From Gonatopus flavifemur (lineage: Eukaryota > Arthropoda > Insecta > Hymenoptera > Dryinidae): a DNA stretch of 64,000 nucleotides. The stretch covers positions 16,625,501 to 16,689,500 of the forward strand of contig JAFFJZ010000006.1 in assembly GCA_018340375.1 (NCBI GenBank), read 5' to 3'. A program made the translations under genes and the position numbers. Shown here one piece after another: positions 33,639 to 43,757 of this stretch (within the stretch, counting starts at the first letter, position 1; each line of letters begins with the position of its first letter). The notes beneath the pieces were generated by a model. It made no database searches. It saw nothing but the letters and a program-made list of their open reading frames with translations, and was not told where the DNA came from.

Positions 33639-33887
33639 CCTGATAACACACGAAGAATTCCTTTTCAAAAACAAAAATAGAATTCTTCAAGAACTCTTTC
33701 CCAACTAATGAATTCATAAAGAGCTCTCGGAGAGTTCAATGTTTGGGGCATTAACGAGTTCTTTGAGAGTACTGAAATAATACTGTCAGCATTTTCGAAG
33801 AACTCGTTGATGTCCCAAACATTGAACTCCTCCAGAGCTCTTTATGAATTCATTAGTTCGCAAAGAATTCTTCGTGTGTTATTTGGG
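33639..33887. repeat. GAATTC-word palindrome, copy 3
   Basis: CCTGATAACACACGAAGAAT at the left pairs with AATTCTTCGTGTGTTATTTGG at the right, with the same arm words as copies at 30.7 and 32.9 kb. Confidence 0.8.
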
Positions 33888-34060
33888 AACCGAAAGTAAA
33901 CCAAAAAAAATTGGCTACTTTGGAATCGCTAGGATTTCAGTACACTCAGAGTGTTTAAATCTTGTACTCACTTTTGAAACGCTTAAAATTGTGTAAATAC
34001 GTCAATAACTCAGATTAAGTGTTTTGTAATCAAACATGTAATCCATTTTATGGGCATATT

Positions 34061-34357
34061 TACTCTGGTGAAAGGGAAGCGTATCATGAAGAGTAACGGA
34101 AGCGTGAGAATGTTTCAGATGACTTTTCTAATACTTTTTACATGCCTCCAATCCACTCTCCAATTACGCTTCCGTGTGTAAAGTCCGATTTCTATGAAAT
34201 CGGTGTTTCTTCCCATACGCTTCGCATACTTCAAATATACGTTCGAACTACTCTTAATGTCCCACTTGACGCTCGGTATACGCTTAAATCCGCGTTCCAA
34301 ATACTTTCCAACTACGTTTCTAAAACTTCCTAATACACGCTTCCCTTTCACCAGGGT
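34061..34357. repeat. Foldback element with ACTCTGGTGAAAGGGAAGC ends
   Basis: TACTCTGGTGAAAGGGAAGC pairs with GCTTCCCTTTCACCAGGGTA. The interior repeats TACGCTTC, CGTTCGAACTAC and ACTTCC-type words. Two overlapping plus frames and one minus frame here are incidental. Confidence 0.75.
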
Positions 34358-34362
34358 ACGCT

Positions 34363-35081
34363 TCAGACAGCACTGAGACGTTCTTCGGACGTTCAGAAGA
34401 CGTACTTCGTCACAAGACGAACGTTCAAAAAATGTTCCAGGACGTTTTAAAAATGTCGCATGGACATTCCAGGGATGTACAAATGTCCGGTATAGTCTTA
34501 TTTAGGTTTCTATGGAACGTTTATGAAACATGTTAAATGAGAATTTGTTAAAGATCAAACTTGTGCCAAATCTTTTAATATTCTCCATTTCGAGGAGATG
34601 CAAATGAACTGCGGTGGAGCCTGTATCGATAGATTTGATGAATTACATTTGCATCTCTTTAATACATTGCAGATAGTGAAATTTTGTTTCGCGTCAATTT
34701 TGAGGTTATGTGAATCTTAATATATTGACTTAATTTTTGATCACTTACATTCTGCCAATAGTTTTGAACTTCTGGAAAGGAATCTTTCCAAATATTCAAT
34801 ACAAAACATATTTTTATGGTTGTTTGGTACTTTTTTCCCTAGTAAAACTATGAATATACATTTGCATAGGTTAGAGATAAAATGCTTGGTTTTCATATAA
34901 CGTCTCGAAAACGTTTTGAGAACGTACCATAGCATGTGTAAACAATGTCCCCAAAACGTGCTCCCCAACACATTGAATGAATGTTCCTAAGACGTTTGGA
35001 AAATGTGCTTTTGGAAACCAACATCTGTGGGACTTTGGACACGTTTTTGAAACATTTTGAGAACTTTCGGTGCTGTTTGGG
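34363..35081. repeat. AACGTTC-word foldback element with CAGACAGCAC ends
   Basis: CAGACAGCACTGAGACGTTC at the left, GAACTTTCGGTGCTGTTTGGG at the right. GACGTTC, GAACGTTC and AAAACGTTTT words recur near both ends. The centre (34.55-34.85 kb) is AT-rich. Confidence 0.65.
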
Positions 35082-35091
35082 GCGCTTTTAA

Positions 35092-35199
35092 CCCAGACAG
35101 CACAAAGTTCGTTGGACGTTTTTAAAACGTTCTGAGGACGTTCAAACCACGTCCGGACGTTCTTAGAACGTTTCAAGAACCTCTGAGTGCTGTTAGGGA
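35092..35199. repeat. Short AACGTTC-word element with CCCAGACAGCAC ends
   Basis: CCCAGACAGCACAAAGTTCG at the left and CTCTGAGTGCTGTTAGGG at the right, only 108 bp. The body is TTTAAAACGTTCTGAGGACG and GGACGTTCTTAGAACG. It is a compact example of the word-type class. Confidence 0.7.
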
Positions 35200-35497
35200 A
35201 GCGTTTAAACAGTCGCTACATGATTCAAACACTCTGAGTGCATCAAAATAAAACACTTGAATTTAGTGAAAGAATTACTTGAAAACCCATATTCGCGTAT
35301 CCAGATGTGATTCGGATTTCCATCCGGGTTTTTTTTGCCAGGGTTAAACTCCTAAAACCTGGATATGTGGTTTATTGTCGATTGTAGGCTTTAATTTTAA
35401 GAAGATACGAGCGTTTGCCTTGGATCTCTCTTACTATCGTATAGACGTGTCCTTTTCTAACGAATGTGCTCGGATGGTAACGCTGGTATCCTCTTAA

Positions 35498-35590
35498 CGG
35501 GCTACTAGCGTCGGTAACTCACGTCATTGGTTAGAAAGGGACAGAATCATATGATAGAAAGAGAGGTCCGTTACCGACGCTAGTGTCCCG
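35498..35590. repeat. 93-bp TTAA-flanked palindrome (piggyBac-like MITE)
   Basis: TTAA CGGGCTACTAGCGTCGGTAA at the left and TTACCGACGCTAGTGTCCCG TTAA at the right. GTATCCTC before and GGTGATG after resemble ends of the 21.9-kb family, suggesting it sits at the junction of or inside a related element. Confidence 0.7.
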
Positions 35591-35599
35591 TTAAGGTGA

Positions 35600-36384
35600 T
35601 GTGGTTAATTGTATGCTTTCTACAAGCAAATCTTGCTCTTTACCCAGTCGGTACGTTGGTATCCCTTCAAACAGTGTGTATTAGAAAGAGACATCCTTAC
35701 CCAATTTTTCGGATCCCTCTTTCACTCTCTCTCAGATTATTAGGTTCGTTCGTTCTACGTGCTCTGAGTTGCTCCAACTTGTACCAAACCAATCATTTTG
35801 TTGCTTAAACTGGAAGTAGCGAATCCAAAATACTTGGAGCGAGTTGGGGTAACTTGGGACATCGGTAAACGAACTTAGCTATTTACTGACCGGACCGTAC
35901 TATAGAAAATTGAGAACGTGCATATTTCAGTATGTTATGGAGTTCACTGGCTTTCCGCCTTTTCTTTTGTGTCACCATGTGACACAGGCTTAATTTACCG
36001 ATTATAATTTACATTGATGGATATCAGCTGACCGATCGATTGTTTGTCTTCTGTTTAGAACGAAATGAATATAAATATTATTCTCTTTGATCAACAAAGT
36101 ATGTTTGTTGTTATTTTAAAAATTATAGTGTTGATCAAAAATTCATAAAAATGCATCCTAATGGAGAGAAAGATGAGAAGATGCTCTAACTTACCATCAA
36201 CCGCTGAGAATGTGACGAAGTGTGATCAGGTAACGTAATATCCACTTCCGGAGTAATTTTTTTAGTCAACTTAGTTGACGGATCAGCCAAAATTTCCCCT
36301 CCCACGATATAAACAGGTAAAAACACCGTTGCACCGTATTTCTGCTATGAAGAAAAACGAAATGAATGTTCGACATTTTTAGTC
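35600..36384. other. Region upstream of mRpL39 without recognised genes
   Basis: Apparently unique DNA. The mRpL39 core promoter should lie just before 36540; I see no TATA box. Confidence 0.35.
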
Positions 36385-36470
36385 GAAAATTCAAACCCTC
36401 GTGTACGTGTCTGTAGAAAATCCGTTCTTTGAAGACTAAGGTATTAACCGGTCGGCCACGGAGCCGGTAA
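36385..36470 (-). repeat. tRNA-like sequence (Leu/Ser-type SINE head)
   Basis: On the minus strand CTCCGTGGCCGACCGGTTAATACC matches the Leu/Ser-type D-arm with box A, and GAGGGTTTGAATTTTCG carries a degraded box B. It lies only about 70 bp upstream of the mRpL39 start codon, on the opposite strand. Stem pairing is poor, so it is not a functional tRNA. Confidence 0.5.
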
Positions 36471-36539
36471 AGTGTTTGACAACTTGTGTAATTGATTAGA
36501 TGTATCCATATCTGTAGTATAACCTCACAATATTTCACC

Positions 36540-37613
36540 ATGTTCCAAGGGTACGTCTATTTCTACCTCTTACTTGACAACAATAATCTTTCTTAATGTA
36601 TCACAACTCGATCATTTTACAGCTGTAAAAACCTCTGTTTGAATAATTTCAAACCACAATTCAAATTCTACGCAAGATCCATAAGTGCAGAAGTCAAAGC
36701 GGATATCAAGAGGAAACAAAATCAAGTATTCGACGATGAAGTACAAAGACAGAGAGCTGCTGTAGGGAGAATAGAAAAACTCGAAGTTAAATATCAGTCT
36801 CCCGTAGAGGAGGTTATTTTATCCATGAATAAATATCTCTCCACTCCTCACGATTGCGCGAAACATATTTCCGAAGGTGTAGCCAGAGTATCGGCGCTTG
36901 CTCTAGTCAATGAAGCAGCTTGGGATATGCATAGACCTCTGGAATCCAATTGCAAATTGGAATTATTAAATCTAACCACCCCAGCTCATGGCACTGTCAA
37001 TTCCGCGTATTGGAGAACCTGTTCTCTGATGCTAGGGGCCGTCATAGAATCTGCGTTCAAAGATAACATCGAACTCCAACTACACAGTTTCCCAATGCCC
37101 AATATTCATTCTGGAAGCTTCACTTACGACGTTGTTCTGGACCTACCGGAATGGAAACCAACGGAAATAGAATTGCGTGCCTTGTCGGCGCTTTTTATCA
37201 AATTTGTTGACAAAGGGTTGCCCGTGGAGAGACTCGAGACCACAGAAAACGTTGCTCTAGAAATTTTTGAGAAGAATCCTTTCAAATCTGAACAAATACC
37301 GGAAATCGCTAGGAATAACGATGGAGCGTTAGTGTTATATAGAATAGGAGATCATATAGATATCAGTAAAGGACCCATGGTGGGGAATACCAACCTCATG
37401 GGTCGTACTACGATTACTGCGGTTCATAAACTTAAATCCGAAGATATAGAGGGTCGTTATAGGTTCCAAGGAGTATCCATTCCTAAAGGAGTTATGATGA
37501 ATCATTTCGCGTATGGAATCTTAGAAGAAAGAGCAAAGAAACTCAACGAGTGGTCTTGGATGCCTCAAAAAGTTGACCTAGAGGAAAATTTAACTTTACA
37601 CGCTAAGAATTAA
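36540..37613 (+). CDS. mRpL39: Mitochondrial ribosomal protein L39 (two coding exons)
   Basis: Encodes a protein of the large subunit of the mitochondrial ribosome, acting in the mitochondrial matrix. The family is derived from the N-terminal part of threonyl-tRNA synthetase (TGS-like region plus editing-like region) without the catalytic core. Coding exons are 36540-36550 and 36623-37613. The first carries only 11 coding bases (ATG TTC CAA GG), followed by donor GTACGT; the intron is 72 bp and ends TTTTACAG. Joining them gives an unbroken frame of 333 codons, very close to the usual length of animal L39. The start MFQGCKNLC leads into a basic, Ser/Ala-rich segment (FYARSISAEVKADIKRKQNQ) fitting a mitochondrial presequence. 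Other conserved-looking stretches are HDCAKHISEGV, ALALVNEAAWDMHRPL and GVMMNHFAYGILEERAKKL. An AATAAA lies at 37639-37644, 26 bases after the stop. Recognition is from the protein sequence; no search was run. Confidence 0.93.
36551..36622 (+). other. Intron 1 of mRpL39
   Basis: A 72-bp GT-AG intron with donor GTACGTCT and a T-rich acceptor tract ending ACAG. It separates an 11-base coding start from the long second exon. The phase is fixed because only the split GG|C keeps the presequence frame open; moving the donor one base earlier gives an immediate stop. Confidence 0.85.
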
Positions 37614-37638
37614 TAACGTATTTAAGGAGGCTGATGTA

Positions 37639-37644
37639 AATAAA
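37639..37644 (+). terminator. Polyadenylation signal of mRpL39
   Basis: Canonical AATAAA 26 bases after the mRpL39 stop codon, followed by a T-rich stretch. It implies a very short 3' UTR. Confidence 0.6.
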
Positions 37645-37795
37645 AATTAATGTTTTTTTCACTTCAAAGGTAATGTTTTTTTCTTTTTTATCTTTTCATT
37701 TGTCTTTATTTCATCATTGCTAAACATATCCACTCATTGTCTTTTCCTTTCAGAGGAGAATTGATTCGACTGTAACCATTTTATATCAAATTTTG

Positions 37796-38471
37796 AATAA
37801 TGTTGATGGTTGTAGCGATCTATCGCTGCTTTTTAGGCTTCGTATGCTTCGTAGACTTATCTTATTGTTACAGAATCTTGACATCTCCAAAACTGGAATA
37901 ATTATATTAAAAAAATTGGGTCGATTGAGGAAAAGGAAGCCAATATTTAAATATCTAGAAGAAAAAATAGAAACTGTATCAAACTATACTTATCTAGACA
38001 TGCCATTTACCTCCTCAACTCTGTGGAAAAGATCTCATAAAAACTGATACGTGGAATCTATGAGACTTTATGAAATTTTTCAATACCGCTATGAGAATTA
38101 GTGAGAATTAAATTGGATTTTATCAGACTCGATAAGCCATTGTGGATAATCTTATTATACAGAAATTTCCTATGAGATTTCGATGTGTTTTTGTCCAGGA
38201 ATTTATCAGAATTTTTCAATAGGGAATGTTTAATTTAAATGCAATGCAAACACAGACAAAAAAGCAAAAGTAGCTACGTGGGCGGGCATATCTATTATGA
38301 CCAAAGCTAAAGTAGATGCACTGGAAAGAATATCCAAGCTTCTGGACTCCATGATCAATTTGGTGTTTCTTTATTCCTCACCCATATGGGTTTCAAAGTA
38401 TTTGAACGAAATAGAGAAACTTTACACCGACTTCCATATATTTAATCTTCCAATTCGCTGAGCGTTCAATC
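37796..38471 (+). pseudogene. Non-LTR retrotransposon (LINE) reverse-transcriptase remnant
   Basis: Two in-frame pieces resemble the part of an insect LINE ORF2 just C-terminal to the reverse-transcriptase catalytic core. The first (to about 38045) reads ...KIETVSNYTYLDMPFTSS..., the usual YLG-x-PFSS region with D in place of G. The second (about 38253-38461) reads KAKVATWAGISIMTKAKV, then LLDSMINLVFLYSSPIW and LNEIEKLYTDF. This matches the thumb-region pattern of the I/Jockey/R1-like groups. About 200 bp of unrelated sequence separates the pieces, and stop codons end both. The YADD catalytic region and endonuclease are absent. It lies directly downstream of mRpL39 in the same orientation. 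It is a dead fragment with no predicted activity; the exact clade is uncertain. Confidence 0.7.
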
Positions 38472-38824
38472 TAATTGATTGATTTTTTATTCCATATCTA
38501 TTATAGGACTGTGCGGTTAATCGTTTTTTTTTCGAATGATTGAATAAATTCGTCGTATTTGATATTTTAACTACGATAAAAAATTCTTTACTCGCATCAT
38601 CTCTGGTTATAAAAATTATATTTGAAAAATATTCTTACGATTCATACAAAACAATTTTTTTCCGCTCCTCGGGACAATCATCAAAACGATAGAAAATGAA
38701 ATTTAGCTTTCGATTAGACTTTGAATATTATTTCTACAAAATGAGAATAAAATTTCATGAAAATCTCTGTCTTTTTTATCTGTTTTTTCTTTTATATAAA
38801 AATAAATAAAAACTAGAAAGTAAT

Positions 38825-38830
38825 TTTATT
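38825..38830 (-). terminator. Polyadenylation signal of the F-box gene
   Basis: AATAAA on the minus strand about 118 bases after the F-box gene stop codon, in an A/T-rich tail. It faces the 3' side of the LINE remnant and mRpL39, so the two genes are convergent. Confidence 0.5.
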
Positions 38831-38947
38831 ATTTCGATATAGATAACGACACGTTTGATTCTCACTAATTATTAAAAAAAAAAAAAATAACTACAAGAGG
38901 GTATAATTAAACGATACATAAATACCCAAATCTCACATTCGATCCAA

Positions 38948-41166
38948 TCAAACTTTGTACATCTGATATCCACGCCGCGGACTCCGTAATTCCCAAGTAA
39001 AATTTCCAGGTAATCTGTTGGTTATGGATGCGGGACATTTGATGTGTAATTTCAAGTATAGTTCTTGATTGTGTTGATTCTCGTTATAGTTCGCCTCAAA
39101 ATCATCCGACTCTAGGGCCGTTTTGATCGAATAAGGTACCAAATCTGGCGAACATCTCAATTCTACGTTCATAGTTAGATCGTAACAAGGCGCTGATCGT
39201 ACTTCATCTTCGGTTTCAGTTTCTGGATCGTCCATAGTATCGTTTAATTCGAATTTACTTTCGTAAGCGTACTTGTTCATGTTTCCGTAATAAAAAAATC
39301 TTCCTCCGTATTCTCCGTATCCGAAATAAGTGGACAACGAGGGTCTTCTTATGTGCAGTCTAGGCGGCTACGGAGTGTTTCGTTTTTAAAAATTCATTTG
39401 CTATGAAAATGATCGTCCCTTGCGGTACATAAATTCGAATCATGATTTAATCACCTGAACAATTTTCTCTCGTTCAAAATGCTTCTTCTCAAAAAGATGT
39501 AGATTCACGTTGTAGACTAAACGTCGAAGTCTGAGATACATGAAACATTGTTCATCCTTCCATGAGTCTTCATCGTCGGGTTTGGGCACACGTAAACAAG
39601 TGAACCAAGCACGTTTTATCAGATATCTGAGTCTCATAGTGACCACTTCACCGCTACCTCCTCTTCCGGACGATACGTGAAAAGATAAGATCTCGCGACC
39701 TTCCGTAAGACAATCTAATATATCCACAATTTTACAGCCGGATATCGAAGGATTTCTATTGACGAATATTTGGGTTTTAAACAATCCTTTCCTTTTACAA
39801 AATTATTCATCATCGAGTGGTATTATTATATCAAATATTTATACTATTTTTCTTTCAGAATGAAACCCTGAATACCCGTGTGGAAATTTATACCTGGACC
39901 CGTATTGGCGCAGCACCGTGGCTGTAGTTACCAGCGCTGGAACAGCTAATGATGTCCAGTACATCATTGAACACATCTTTGACCGATGTCTGGGGACATT
40001 ACGCGTTGGTTTCTGATAGATTATGGAACAATGTGATGGATCCAATTCAAGGATGTCCTAACGTTAGCTGTTCCAGCATTTCCAACGTTTTGCATAAGGC
40101 CTAGTACACAACTATGGCATTTTTAATGACCTGGTCGTTTTGATTGGTTTGGTTCAGGAATGATTACATTACCAAATCATTTTCGGTTTAATTAATGGGC
40201 GAAACGACACAATAAAGATACAAATCAAATAACTGTTTTCATGGTTCGAAAGAGAGCGGATTCAGAATCTTGCAAGTAGGAAATAGATTCTCGACCTAAG
40301 CTCATCAGATCATCCGCATAGATTTGTTTCAATATCGCAACGAATCGGATTTTTTATGTCTGTCGGACAAATGGCACTGATCAAAAGACGATCAAATTAT
40401 TTTTGCCAAAAATTGGAAATCCCTGCCAGTAATTTCCACACGGGTAAGAATTGAACTTGACGAAAATTGATTAATAATTTACTTGTTCAATCTACGTTCC
40501 GAAACTCTTTCAAAATAATTCATAAAACGTGTACAAAGGGATATGAAAGAGACGATGTTACGATCTATACCGAAACCCATGGTGGTGAGTCGCTTGGAAC
40601 ACTTTCTGGCTTTTCTTAAAAGCTCGTAGAACTCATCGAGCACACTGCCAGCATAAAAACATAGTCTCGAGAAATGATCTTGTCTGATAGGATGAGTGTA
40701 TCTCCAAGTCACAGCCCTTAACATTTTATATTGCGCCTCTATCAATTCCAAAGAATTCAAATTTCTACAAAACGCCAACTGTTCCAAGTCTTGTCTTCTC
40801 GTGTCTATATTCGATTCCACGTAATTGATGGTACTTTTCAATTTTGTTTCGACAAGGAGAAAGGCGTTGTTTAAAATTGTACTGGCTACCGTTAACCACC
40901 GTCTGAAAATTCATTATACAAATTTTTATCTCATTCGACTAGTGATTCAAATCATTTGAAAAATCAAAAATCTACCACATATTTCACCTGGATACCAGAC
41001 GAACGGTAGTAGCCACGTCATGAAATGGTAATAAACGCAGGATTATTTCCAATACTTCGGGTGGGATAGTGTCGATTGTGTGTTCTTGTGGGTAAATCTT
41101 GTCGGCACGTGTTTCGTGGATTTTCCTGGGTGTTCTGCATATTCTCTGCCTCTTACGAGCGCTCAT
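38948..41166 (-). CDS. F-box protein, FBXO28-like (four exons)
   Basis: Predicted substrate adaptor of an SCF (Skp1-Cullin1-F-box) ubiquitin ligase. Exons on the minus strand are 41166-40988, 40902-40483, 39791-39455 and 39367-38948. Donors are CAG|GTGAAA, CAA|GTAAAT and CAG|GTGATT; acceptors end TTTCAG, GTAAAAG (weak tract) and CCGTAG. The joined frame has 452 codons including TGA, so 451 residues. The F-box spans about residues 31-72 (IDTIPPEVLEIILRLLPFHD, then VRLVSRRW). It is followed by a helical region with CFYAGSVLDEFYELLRKA, which closely resembles the CF-x-PG-x-VIDE-x-YR-x-LR segment I recall from vertebrate FBXO28. Drosophila Pallbearer is a possible relative. The C-terminal half (MTMRLRY-like strand, RRPSLSTYFGYGEYGG, acidic DDPETETEDE) lacks the coiled coil of vertebrate FBXO28, so orthology is likely but unproven. 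Intron 2 carries a foldback element. Confidence 0.82.
39873..40446. repeat. Foldback/MITE element inside intron 2 of the F-box gene
   Basis: Bounded by TA CCCGTGTGGAAATT at the left and AATTTCCACACGGG TA at the right, which gives terminal inverted repeats and a TA target duplication as in Tc1/mariner-type elements. The interior holds a smaller inverted pair built around CCAGCGCTGGAAC and GCTGTTCCAGC. Similar ends (CCCGTATGGAAAT) bound the 9.0-kb palindrome and the 62.9-kb fragment. A 68-residue open frame at 39839-40045 is incidental. Confidence 0.7.
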
Positions 41167-42194
41167 TTAAAATAGAAAAATTGAGAAATTTTGTATTCAA
41201 TGATTCCTGATTATCCGTTGTGCTTGTATCAACAAAACAATACAACGCATCACTTCAAATATCGAGCTTCTCTGTATGATATCCGTATTTTAATTTCTTT
41301 ATTTTCAATTGAATTTTATCGGAAGTTGAAATATTTGATACATTTGACGTGGATAAATGAAACAAAAGAACTCCTTCGTTAACTGTCATTCGGAAAAAAT
41401 GAGGTTGATATGATATACATAATTTCTTTTTGCAAGCATTTTTCAGAATCCTGAAGTTGGCTACGCAATTTTTTGCACGAGATGAACTCAAAAGCACGGT
41501 ATATCGAATATTAATATAGGATAAAAAATCCTACTTTATTCAAAGATAATGCATACATTCATATTACGAAGATGAATGAAATGGAAACAAAGTATTTCAA
41601 TTCTTAGAACAAATACTTTCACTATAAATATGTAACTTGTATCTTATTATTTTAACGTTATATTCTTCAATACATAATTCAACTCAAATAATTTGTCTTG
41701 TTCTTTGCGTGTTTGTTTCAGAAACTTGTGCTACGCAAAAATGAGTGCTTTGTTCTTTCCTATGCGTATATAATACATATTCATTGTACTTGTTGACAAG
41801 TTAATACAATTTGATGCGAGAATACAATATTGGCAATGATATAATGATTATATGGTAAGAGCAACAACAATATCATTCATTCTATTATAATGATCAAAAT
41901 CTTCATAAATGAAAGTGTTGAATTTTCGTTCATACGTACTCACTGTAAAACACGAAGTGCTAATAATTTCTAATATCGATTATCAAGTATAATTTTTTGT
42001 TACACAGTTCTCAAAAATCAAGCGAATGCGAAAACTTTATGTAACGTAAACTCATATACTTTGAACTCTGATTATTTTCAGTTGGACGGAAAAGGGATGG
42101 TTTTTTTATGTATACTCACATTGAATTTGGAAAGATCGAACGAAAGGGAAAATCAGGAATAAGGACACAGCTTGAAAATTTGTTCGGTCAAAAA
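41167..42194. other. Intergenic region between the F-box and zinc-finger genes
   Basis: Very AT-rich. It should contain the 3' UTR of the zinc-finger gene (an AATAAA on the minus strand at about 41540-41535) and the promoter of the F-box gene just above 41166. No other gene is visible. Confidence 0.4.
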
Positions 42195-43475
42195 TTAAGT
42201 AGAAGTAGCAGTAGTGAAATTCACTGGCATAAAAAGAGTGAATTTCTGATCTCCCAGAGACGCATCTTCGGCCGCACAAGAGCTGATGCTATCCAAAAGA
42301 TTTTGAATGGCATTTTGATTGGGATGTTTCCTCTTGGTATGTTCTCTTCTGTGTTTCAATTCCTTGAAAGTTTTTCCACACTGTTCGCAAATGTACGGCC
42401 TTGCAGCCTCGTGAGATCGAACATGTCCCTCGTAATGGCTTTTTCTAACGAATCTCTTTCCGCATTGTCCACAGTCGAATTGAAATCGACCCTCGTGTGC
42501 GGCAACGTGCGAACTCAGAGTCCACTTAGTTTTGAAGGTCTTCGAACAATAATCGCATCTGATTTTACCTTGATTCGAGTTGGTTGGAATCGATTTCTCG
42601 GAGCCTGAATTTCGTGGATTTTTGTTGTGCAACAACAACATCTCTTCCAACAAAAAATCGTCTTCCTTGTCCGGCAGATTCTTGGGGGATTCGGATTTCG
42701 ACGATAACGTGGCTTGGGCTTGGAGCATACTCATCGTGTGTTGTTTCATGTGCTCTTGGAAATTCTCGTCACTCTGGAAATTCAGGCCACATAACGTACA
42801 GAGATTTTTCATATCGGTGCTCTGAAATTAAGAAAAGATGAACATCATTTTCAATTGTGTGTTATTTAGGAGGGTATAGTAATAATATTACGTTACCTTT
42901 TCATGATCGGCGAGATGTGCTTTGAATTTAGCCTCACTCGTGTATTTCTTTTTGCACTGGGGACAGTGCAAGACATTTGTCGCCGCGCCCATTTCTTCAG
43001 GATGCTGTTGTTTCGTTTGCATTTGTATCGAATCTCTCTGTATAATGAGTTGATTGCCCATGTTCTCGTTAGATTCGAACGGTCGGGTCTGGTGTTCTTG
43101 TTGTTGTTTCTCCAACAGATCGGATAGTTTTTCTTTTCTCATCTCGTGTCGAGCGATGTGCCGTTTTAGATCGTGGGCTCGGGAAAAAGCACGCCCGTAT
43201 CTTGTGCAAGTTGGAAAAGGACAACCTTTTGTTTTATCATTTCTAATCTTGCTTGGATTAACGACTATACTGGTCGTTGTTGATGACTCTGATTTCAAAT
43301 TTTTCATTTGATCCTTGTAGGGTTTTTCCAATTTCTCCCCGGAAATTGTCGCCACTTGTGCCGCTAATGGTATTAAGATGGAAATCGTCTCGTTTGTGTT
43401 TGGGTTGATCAGAGGGCCCAGGTGAATAGCGGGTGGGGTATTCAAAGACATCGCGTTTCCTCCAAGCTTGTTCAT
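42195..43475 (-). CDS. C2H2 zinc-finger protein with six fingers (two coding exons)
   Basis: Probable sequence-specific DNA-binding nuclear regulator. Coding exons are 43475-42897 and 42821-42195, joined in phase 0 with donor AAG|GTAACG and acceptor AATTTCAG. The product is 401 residues. Fingers by Cys/His positions: C85-C90-H106-H110 (three residues longer than usual between second Cys and first His), C171-C174-H187-H191, C201-C204-H217-H221, C282-C285-H298-H302, C310-C313-H326-H330 and C338-C341-H354-H359. The last three are in tandem with near-TGEKP linkers; a Q-rich stretch separates the first two. No ZAD or SCAN domain is visible. An in-frame TAG precedes the chosen ATG and an acceptor-like TTTACAG lies just upstream, so a non-coding first exon is likely. 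I do not recognise a specific ortholog. The 166-residue frame on the other strand is its shadow. Confidence 0.88.
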
Positions 43476-43559
43476 ATCGTTGGAATTCTATCGCCGACTG
43501 TATTCTGTAAATACAGAAAAGCCCATTTAATCCAGACTTTGTCTAATTTTTCAACACTA

Positions 43560-43757
43560 CACTGAGAGAAAAATTAGCTTAATCCTAAGAACATATCTTC
43601 TTGATCCGAGTATATGAATTTTTTTCTTATCTAAATAAGATACGTACTTGGGGTAAACAAAATTTTCTCCACATCACGTTGTATTGCTTCAAACTGAGTG
43701 AATGTTTTCTTCATTTGAATAAAGTTTTCTTGGTTTGAGATTTTTTTTCTCTCAGTG
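43560..43757. repeat. MITE with CACTGAGAGAAAAA ends and TA target duplication
   Basis: TA CACTGAGAGAAAAATT and TTTTTTTTCTCTCAGTG TA, 198 bp. It lies about 85 bp upstream of the zinc-finger start codon, in its likely first intron or promoter. Confidence 0.8.

Noticed and set aside
42108..42608. 166-codon open frame on the plus strand
   Set aside because: It is exactly antisense to the last four zinc fingers of the minus-strand gene; its openness reflects the codons of the real gene.
42903..43311. Plus-strand frames of 74 and 85 codons
   Set aside because: Shadows of the first coding exon of the zinc-finger gene.
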